The translations under genes and the position numbers were made by a program. From the NCBI GenBank assembly GCA_009809945.1, contig WTPW01000189.1, positions 416,854 through 480,853 on the forward strand: a stretch of 64,000 nt of DNA, in the 5' to 3' direction. The DNA comes from Gigaspora margarita. Its lineage: Eukaryota; Glomeromycota; Glomeromycetes; Diversisporales; Gigasporaceae. Below are positions 57,034 to 64,000 of this stretch, in pieces (position 1 is the stretch's first letter; each line of letters opens with the position of its first letter). The notes below the pieces were generated by a model. That model saw only the letters and a list, made by a program, of their open reading frames with translations. It was not told the origin of the DNA and did not search any database.

Positions 57034-57261
57034 GGATAAATGTTCTTGTCACCCCCCATAACACATTTTTTGTCACTGCAATAATGTGATATTAATGTTA
57101 AAATAGGATTAGATTAGGGTAAGGGTTAAGATTAATACAGAATTGTGAGAGGATCATTTTTTGTTAGAAGTGCAATAGGTATTATCTTAGTAAGATTTTG
57201 AGTTATAAATAAAGCAGTGACAAATAAGTGTGTCATGGGGGGCAACAAATAGATTCCTCCT
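57034..57261 (-). mobile_element. MITE family A, copy 2 (8-bp TTATATAA target duplication)
   Basis: Inverse-oriented homologue of 2494-2725. TIRs ATGTTCTTGTCACCCCCCAT and ATGGGGGGCAACAAATAGAT, with TTATATAA on both sides (57026-57033, 57262-57269). The interior shares CAGAATTGTGAGAGGATCAT (reverse complement) with copy 1. Confidence 0.75.
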
Positions 57262-57269
57262 TTATATAA

Positions 57270-57550
57270 TGAGAATTTTTTGAATATATATCTTTATATT
57301 GTTCTGTATTTTCTTAATGAATCTTTTTTTCAATTTTATAAAAATATGGTCAATTTTTGAATCATATCTATAGCATATATCATTTTGGTAACCCTTTTTT
57401 AATCAAAGATTCTAAAGTTACTGGTAACTCTTTTTTTACAGTTTGGTATAATAGAACATACTTGTTCTTTTAATAAAGTTTTTTAGAATAAACTATTTCA
57501 ATTCCATTACTTGGTTGTCTGATTTAATACTAAATTATACAATATTTAAA
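57270..57550. other. Non-coding interval
   Basis: AT-rich; nothing seen. Confidence 0.35.
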
Positions 57551-57552
57551 AC

Positions 57553-57873
57553 TACTGTACATTCCTGAAAATTAGCTACCTTTTTTGGGCCAAAAATTAC
57601 ACGAAAAAATGGGTGAGCTTATTTTTAGCGTATAGACATTTTTGAAAAAATTGAAAAATGTACTAATAAAAAGTTGTCAAAATAACACCAAATATTTACT
57701 GTAAGTGTATTTTGATGCGCTGAACAACTTTACTTAATCGAACATTTGAAGTTTACTTAGTATAAAAAAAGTTTTATATGTAGCAACTGCCAATGCGTTT
57801 TTTGAGATTTTTGAAAAAAAACAGGGGGGTAGCTTATTTTCATGTATCTTATTTTCAGGAATATACGGTACTT
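57553..57873. mobile_element. Probable MITE with ATTCCTGAAAAT termini
   Basis: GTACATTCCTGAAAATTAG on the left against CTTATTTTCAGGAATATACG on the right, with inner GCTACC/GTAGC pairs. It contains GCTGAACAACTTTACTTAA, a word shared with the 47-50 kb element. Confidence 0.5.
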
Positions 57874-57879
57874 ATTCTA

Positions 57880-58198
57880 AAATTTTTTTAAAGATTGAGA
57901 TGTAAATATACTTTTGTATAATTGCAATTGAAATCAATCTTGTTTAAATTTCAATAAACTTTATTACTAATAAAATCATTTAAATATTAAGGATAAAATA
58001 AATAAATTATATATTTTTTAAAATAATTGTAATAATAAAATAGCATAATATGCATATAAATAATAATAAAACAAATTTATATGGATAAAAAAATTATTTC
58101 TATAATTGATATTGCTAATACAAATTTTTAAGAAATTATTAACAATAATTAATTGTAAATATAGTATTTATATTTAAAACACAAATATGCTTTAACTT
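57880..58198. other. AT-rich interval downstream of the microexon-like chain
   Basis: No gene seen. It would be the 3' flank of the minus-strand chain described next. Confidence 0.3.
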
Positions 58199-61117
58199 TT
58201 AAATTATGCTCGACTATTATTAAATAACAGTTAATATAAAGTAACTGTAAATATAAATTTTAAAAAACAGATAATTATAGTCTGTTTTTATACATACTGC
58301 CTAAAAAAATTATAATTGATAAAAGTTATTAAAAGTTTAATATAAATTATAAATTATTCAAATAATAGTATTTAATTGTAAATACAGTACATAAATTTAA
58401 ATACGATATGTGCATTTACTTTGTTTTGCTTTTACTAAAATATATTTAATTATAAATTTAGCTGTTAATTTTTAATAATAATTAAAATCTTTTTTATACA
58501 TACCAGCTAAAAAATTATCAATGTAAGTCATTAATTAATAGAGATTATCAATTAATAAAGTTAATAAAATTAAATATAATTTATTAATGAAGTTACACTT
58601 ACCAATTAATAATGCTAAAAAAAATATACATATAAATTAGATAATAATGATATAATAAATTAATTTGCTATGTTGTAAAATCCAGCTTAAAAAATAATAA
58701 ACTTTGTAAATACATGCTAATTATTAAAAAAAAAGGTTATTAAAATCATAATTGATTATATTAAATAATATTTCTATCTTTACTATAAATCACTATTTTT
58801 ATATAAGTTTAAATATTTAATATGTTCTCAAGCATCTTCTTTAATAGGTTACTAAATATTCTGATTGCCAAATAATGCTACCATTTATTTTATAAATTTG
58901 TTCTGACTGGTTAAAATCTTGCATTTTAACTATTAATTTGGTAATAAAGATCAATTATTACAATTATTTGATTATTATCTGATTAATAAGATAAATACTT
59001 AGGTGTGATCTACAGATATCAAGAATAATTGCAATATCTAGATCACTAGCAAATTACTATAGAAGCTGCTTGAGAATGCCTTATAATGGCAGAAAATTTT
59101 TTATCACCAATTATATAAAATTTTTAGTAAATCTGTTTGATTTTCAAAAAGGTATTATAGTTGTACTGACTAACTATAGTAACCAAGAAATTGAAATATC
59201 CCGCATGATTATTGATTATAAATTTTTTGCATATTGCATTTAGATGATATAAATAATATATAACATAGATAATATACCCTTAAAAAATATTTTAGCCTTA
59301 TTAAATTGCCAAATATTTTCTATAATTTTATATTAAAAACAAATTTCAGGTATTTTTATGCTATGCACTTTATATAAAAAATTTTTTAATCTTATTAATT
59401 ACCAACCATATGATTATAGTGAAGATAGAACCTTATTATAGTAAAAATAGTTTGTTTTATCGAAAAAAGCTTTATACATACATTCTAAAAATTTAAAAAT
59501 ATAAAAAATATATATATTAGTATAAAGTATACTAAAAAATAGTGATTTAAAGGAAAGAAAAAAAAACAAAATCAGATCAAATAAATGTAAGTTTATACTT
59601 GCATCTTAACATTAAACAAATATGTATATTAATAATTAATATTACTAAAAAGATATAAATGATTTAAATATCAAACTTACTATATCCTTAATGTATATGA
59701 AGAATACAATTATTAAAATGTAGATTATTTAAATTTAATAATAAGATAGTTAAAATTTAAACTTACAATCTAGAATTTTATATATATAGAATAATAAATT
59801 AATTATAAAAGTAGCAAATTACAATTTAAAATTGCTTAATTATACTTACAAACTAATAAATCAATAAAAATTACAAAATTTTAATAAAAATATATTAAAT
59901 TTGATTATAAATTTAATTTGAAAATAAATACATATAAATTGCACTTACCACCTAGATATTAATAAAAAGTGTTCAAAAATTGTAGTATATTATAAAATTC
60001 AAAAAGTAATTTATTTAACTAAATGTATACTTACTGCCTATTTAATAAAAAATATTAAAGCTTTGTTTAAAAGCAAATAATAAAACAAGTAGCACTGTAT
60101 ATACATACTAGACCCTAATAATTTAATAAAGAAATGCATATTAATAACATATTTAAATTGTATAATTTTCTAAAACAATTCAATTTTTAATGGTATAATA
60201 AATTTGATACCTACGCTCTGGTAATTATATTAGGATTACAATATTTAAAAAAAAAAAATTTAAATTAAAAAATATAAATATAAAGTGAATTATTATAAAG
60301 CATGGGCTTTGGCAAAAGCTAATACTTACTAGCTAGTAATTTAATAATATAATGTAATATTAATATTTCACATAAACTTTTTAGTGTTAAATATAAACAC
60401 TATTAATACTTACAACACCCTATTAAAAATATGTTAAGATATATTATTATCCAATTTAAAAAAATGTAGAAGTCTATATAACAAATTTTATGCTTACAGA
60501 CTGGTATTTGAATTAAACGAAATTTAAAAAATTATATTCAAAAGTTAAATAAAAATCAATTGATACGTTATAAAAAGATTTGATACGTACTGTAATCTAT
60601 AATTTCATAACAGATTTCAGAAATAAATTATAAATAGTTAGATAAACAGTTACAAATTTATATTTTATACTTGCCCACTAATAAGTCATGTAAAGATTAA
60701 AAATATATTAAATTTATACAAAAAAATCATCGCGACGGTGAATTTATGAAATATCCTAAACTTCAAAAATTGACTACTAATAAGTAATAATTATTTCATT
60801 ATGCTAATCGATACAGTATCTCCACATTAGACTACATCATTAAATATAAATTCTAAATATAATGAGGTAAATCAAAATGGGTTAGGTTGTGGGAAAGATA
60901 GGATTATCTCAAAATAGATCAGATCTAAAATCTTTTTGAGACTTTGCATCGATTGATATAAATATGGTACAAAATTTAAATTTATAACAGAATACTTGGA
61001 TTTGGTGACAGAATTTTAGTTTAATTTCATAAATTCGCTTGATATAGCAAATAACAATCTCACCAGGTTGATCTATTATTGATTTAATAAAATATATTAA
61101 ATTATGAGTATTTAATA

Positions 61118-61275
61118 TTACAAGGGAAGTGTTAGATATCAGCTGATATCGTAGGGTGGGGGGAGTCTCAGGTCTAAATATATACATATAAGTAATCAGA
61201 ATAAAAAAAACTTCTCAGGAAGTGGGGTGAGCTCTATAGTAAATTGATCTATGCTAATATCTGACACGTCCCTAA
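61118..61275. mobile_element. MITE in the chain, GGGAAGTGTTAGATATCAGC termini
   Basis: Left GGGAAGTGTTAGATATCAGC, right GCTAATATCTGACACGTCCC, imperfect inverted repeats, with inner CTCAGG/CTTCTCAGG pairs. It lies in an interval that would be an intron of the chain. Confidence 0.5.
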
Positions 61276-61370
61276 GTGTATGTGAATTTAATAACTTTGT
61301 GCTTACCTCCTAATACAAATTAATAAATTTAAAAAATCAACGAATAAAATTATAGAACATATTTATACAT

Positions 61371-62291
61371 ATGGGCAGATTTGACGCAAGTAAATCTCTA
61401 TGTGATAATTCAATAATTATATATGAAATCAAAGATTTTTATTGGATGCTGCTCTGATTTATTTCCTTATTTAGGGATTGCTAAAGCCATGTACCCATGT
61501 GATCTTTTGAAATTTTAGTTAAAATTAGGGTTAGAGCCTGTTTAGCATTAGGTTTGGGTTAAGGTTAGAACATAAAATTGCCTTGCCGACATTTTTTATT
61601 AATGTCACGAAATATGTTTAGACTGCCATTTTTATGTTCTTGCAGTTTTTTTTTGTTTTTTTTGACTTCTTCGGGCTGATCCATGTAATTGGTTGATTTA
61701 CACGAAAATATCATATGGATACATGGCTTAGGCCAGGGCCGATGATTTTCTGTGGTGTTAAGACTAAATTCTGCATATGGTTAAGACAAATTCTGTGATT
61801 TACTTTGATAAATTTTTGTAGTGTATTTTGTAATTTTTGCATAGTTCATTTCGCAATTTCTGCGTTTTAATGCGATCTAATTTTTGCATAGTTCATTTCG
61901 TAATTTCTGCGATTTAATGCGATCTAATTTTCCTAAAATTTCTAAAATTATAATTCCATTAACTCACCAGAGAACATGCTCGTAATTTACGTTGATTTGT
62001 TGTCTACTTTTCCAAGTCAAATTCTGTGATTCTTTGTGAATTCTGCAATATTCTGCGCATTTTTTTTTTAAATTCTGTGATATTCTGTGATGACTAAGGG
62101 TGATTTCTGTGATTGGCTGTGATTAAAGAAATTCTGCCGTTTTCTGAATCACAGAAAATTATTTGCCCTGCTTTAGACAACCCCTTATTTAGTAATGTGC
62201 AATCAGCAATAAATTTGATTGGTCGGTTATACAAATTTGTGATTTGTTTACATTTCTCGAATTATTACATCAATGAGTCAAATCTGCCCAT
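61371..62291. mobile_element. MITE with ATGGGCAGATTTGAC termini containing two further nested elements
   Basis: ATGGGCAGATTTGAC at the left, GTCAAATCTGCCCAT at the right (921 bp). Inside lie CTAAAGCCATGTACCCATG...CATATGGATACATGGCTTAG (about 61480-61732), then CAGGGCCGATGATTTTCTGT...CACAGAAAATTATTTGCCCTG (about 61736-62172), the latter hAT-like by its CAGGG ends. Removing the 921 bp restores a ~93-nt spacing between two chain units. Confidence 0.65.
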
Positions 62292-62816
62292 ATGATTAAT
62301 TTCAATAAACTTGTACGCACAGTCTATAATTGAGAAATATCAGACGTATTGTTTAAAGATTAATAACAATGTATACCATAAAAAGACTAATTTCAAAGTT
62401 TCAAACTTGCACGTACTTCCTATGTAATTTTTTTTGAAAAAATAAATTATAAAGATTAATAAATTATGTATGGTTTAAAGGACCTCAAGTTTAAAAAATT
62501 TTGTACTTACTCTCTAATAATTATACAGAATAAAAATTAAAATTATAAAGGTTGATAAATAAAATGTTGCATATAGAGTGTCATCATTAAAAACCTTACA
62601 TAAAACTAAGTAATTTTGCAGAATATGATAAGTAAATTATAAATATAAAAATTTATAAATATGCTATAAAACATACATACCGACTATTAATTATAAAATG
62701 ATATATTAATAAGCTATAAAGACTAATAAATATGTTATAAAAACATAGCATACCCACTAAATAATTACAAAATGATATTTTAGTAAGCTATAAGATTAAT
62801 AAATATTACGGTTGTG

Positions 62817-62980
62817 CTGAAATTTGGGCCTAATGCAATATGAACATTTAAAATTTTTAAAAGTATGTTCCTAATTGTTTTTTGTGCATGACTAGAATTT
62901 AGATTTATTAATAAATGTGTATAATTGATTTTGATATTTATTTGAGGCTCCAAATTTCATCACCATCTATGTAACATTAT
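62817..62980. mobile_element. Probable MITE in the chain
   Basis: GTGCTGAAATTTGGGCC against GGCTCCAAATTTCATCACC, an imperfect inverted repeat. Removing ~160 bp restores a ~95-nt unit spacing. Confidence 0.4.
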
Positions 62981-63211
62981 ATGTAAATAATTTTAAATGG
63001 ATATACGTACAGGCTAACAAGTGAATAAAATATAAATTAGCAAATTATAAATATCGCCAAGTGTAGTAAAGTAATTTGCTGTAAAAAGTTCAGTTACTAT
63101 ACTTACAGGCTATTGCATAGCATATCAGATACAGAATATTTTAACAAATAAATTTTGTATCGTGTAATATAAATTAGTAAATACTAGATTAATATAGCAT
63201 TACATATAGTG

Positions 63212-63409
63212 AGTCAATGGAGATGCATCAAAGATTTATTAATAAAAATTATTTACAATTTTAACAAAAATAACTCAACAGAATTTAAAATGAATTCTAC
63301 ACAGATTTAAAATTTTCTTTATCTAATTTGATTAGTTAATGTTGAATTATCTTTTTTCAATAGTTGAAAAAAAGCTTATCATAAAAAATTTGATGCATTT
63401 CCATTGACT
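63212..63409. mobile_element. MITE in the chain, AGTCAATGGAGATGCATCAAA termini
   Basis: AGTCAATGGAGATGCATC on the left, GATGCATTTCCATTGACT on the right. A second small palindrome (CTGGAGCATAA ... TTATGCTCCAG) sits at 63423-63510. Confidence 0.65.
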
Positions 63410-63739
63410 AAACAAACATGCCTGGAGCATAATATTATATCACACAAAATACGTGCATATGTTTTTTGTTATAACAATATAAAAACCTAATGCATTTTGT
63501 TATGCTCCAGACAAAGTTAATAAAATTAAATTTTCTTATCAAACATGAATACGTACATACTATTTATTAATTTTGTATATAAATTAGTAAACCATTACAT
63601 AACATGCATAAATATCATACTTATCTATTAAACTTTATACATACAGTCTAATAAATTTTAAAATATAAATAATAAATTATAAACATCAAACATTAGTAGT
63701 GCATAATGTCAATCTAATAAATTTAGTACGTACATACTA

Positions 63740-64000
63740 ATAATTTTTTGCGATAAATTAGTAATTAATAAAACATAAATGTCAAAAATGAAGTGCAGCT
63801 AGGATCCAAATAATACATATAAAAGTTACATTGAATTTTGAAAATTTGGAAAGAAGTTATTAGCAAAAGGTTATATTTAAAAGTGATAAAAGCAATTAAT
63901 GTAATATTATTAAAAGTGAATAAATTGATAAGTTCAGAGAAAAAAAAAAACAAGTTTTTGAGAAAAATTTTTGTATAAAAAAAGAAATTTTTATAAAAAA
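63740..64000. other. Interval upstream of the chain to window end
   Basis: No further AG-NNN-GT unit is visible here. If the chain is a gene, its first exon or promoter lies here or beyond the edge. Contains one AAAGGTTATATTTAAAAG word shared with the 55.2-55.6 kb MITE. Confidence 0.3.

Larger units (their letters stand above)
58199..63736 (-). other. Chain of ~28 candidate microexons of 3 or 6 nt separated by splice-like signals
   Basis: Reading the minus strand, each unit has an acceptor-like end (TAG, sometimes CAG or AAG), then 3 nt (23 cases) or 6 nt (5 cases), then a donor. Donors are GTAAGT (9), GTATGT (6), GTACGT (5) or close variants, including one GCAAGT, the accepted GC donor. Examples: TAT 63734-63736, ACT 63645-63647, CCT 63107-63109 and 63011-63013, TGG 62754-62756, TTTTAT 62600-62605, AGA 62511-62513, GAG 61307-61309, ATTACA 60591-60596, GGTGTT 60414-60419, GGTCTA 60109-60114, GTG 59949-59951, TTT 59850-59852, GATATA 59681-59686, CTG 58504-58506, GCA 58298-58300. 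None of the 33 codons is a stop. A last acceptor at 58214-58216 leads to TCG AGC ATA ATT TAA. The spacing of ~75-115 nt fits fungal introns. It could instead be a tandem repeat containing a splice-like word. No known gene is recognised. Confidence 0.5.

Noticed and set aside
60909..61187. 92-codon ORF in the microexon chain region
   Set aside because: It runs into a MITE at its start and has no recognisable domain; kept only as a possible larger exon to test with transcripts.

Overview
The window is nuclear DNA of a fungus, most likely an arbuscular mycorrhizal fungus (Glomeromycotina; Rhizophagus or Gigaspora relatives). The reasons are strong AT richness, short GT-AG introns, two copies of a kinase gene with the CANC/CQTC N-terminus and TKL-like catalytic core that is massively expanded in that group, and a Gag-like family (EDP.EFIDSF, DAKDWYER) that is abundant there. 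The genus cannot be fixed from the sequence. Almost everything here is mobile or repetitive DNA. I found no intact host gene except a partial one cut by the left edge.

Layout: 0-8.4 kb has an edge gene, nested MITEs (miniature inverted-repeat elements), a tandemly duplicated kinase pseudogene pair and a satellite array split by a TTAA-flanked MITE. 8.4-14.8 kb is one LINE retrotransposon on the minus strand with endonuclease, reverse transcriptase and RNase H, a poly(A) tail and a 17-bp target-site duplication. 15.7-18.0 kb is an LTR-like relic. 18.0-37.4 kb is a 19.4-kb giant element with ~0.74-kb terminal inverted repeats (TIRs). It carries a B-family DNA polymerase and a DDE integrase, the hallmarks of Mavericks/Polintons, and unexpectedly a Gag-like gene, two retropepsin-like genes, a SANT-like gene and small unknown ORFs. 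All are damaged, mostly by stops at Arg, Gln or Trp positions that fit C-to-T decay. A 26-27-bp double-hairpin module is sprinkled through this element and was not seen outside it.

37.4-57.9 kb is a mosaic of inverted-repeat elements, palindromes, satellites, an N gap and a decayed second LINE. Several elements have readable TA or 8-bp target duplications, and one has an empty-site counterpart in this same window.

58.2-63.74 kb holds the most unusual signal. On the minus strand about 28 units read [T/C/A]AG, then exactly 3 or 6 nt, then a splice-donor-like GTRNGT, spaced about 75-115 nt apart once inserted MITEs are discounted. It looks like a chain of one- or two-codon microexons. No codon in the chain is a stop, and a terminal acceptor leads to a short exon ending in TAA. 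Single-N contig joins at 14261 and 40160 have overlapping flanks and are assembly duplications.
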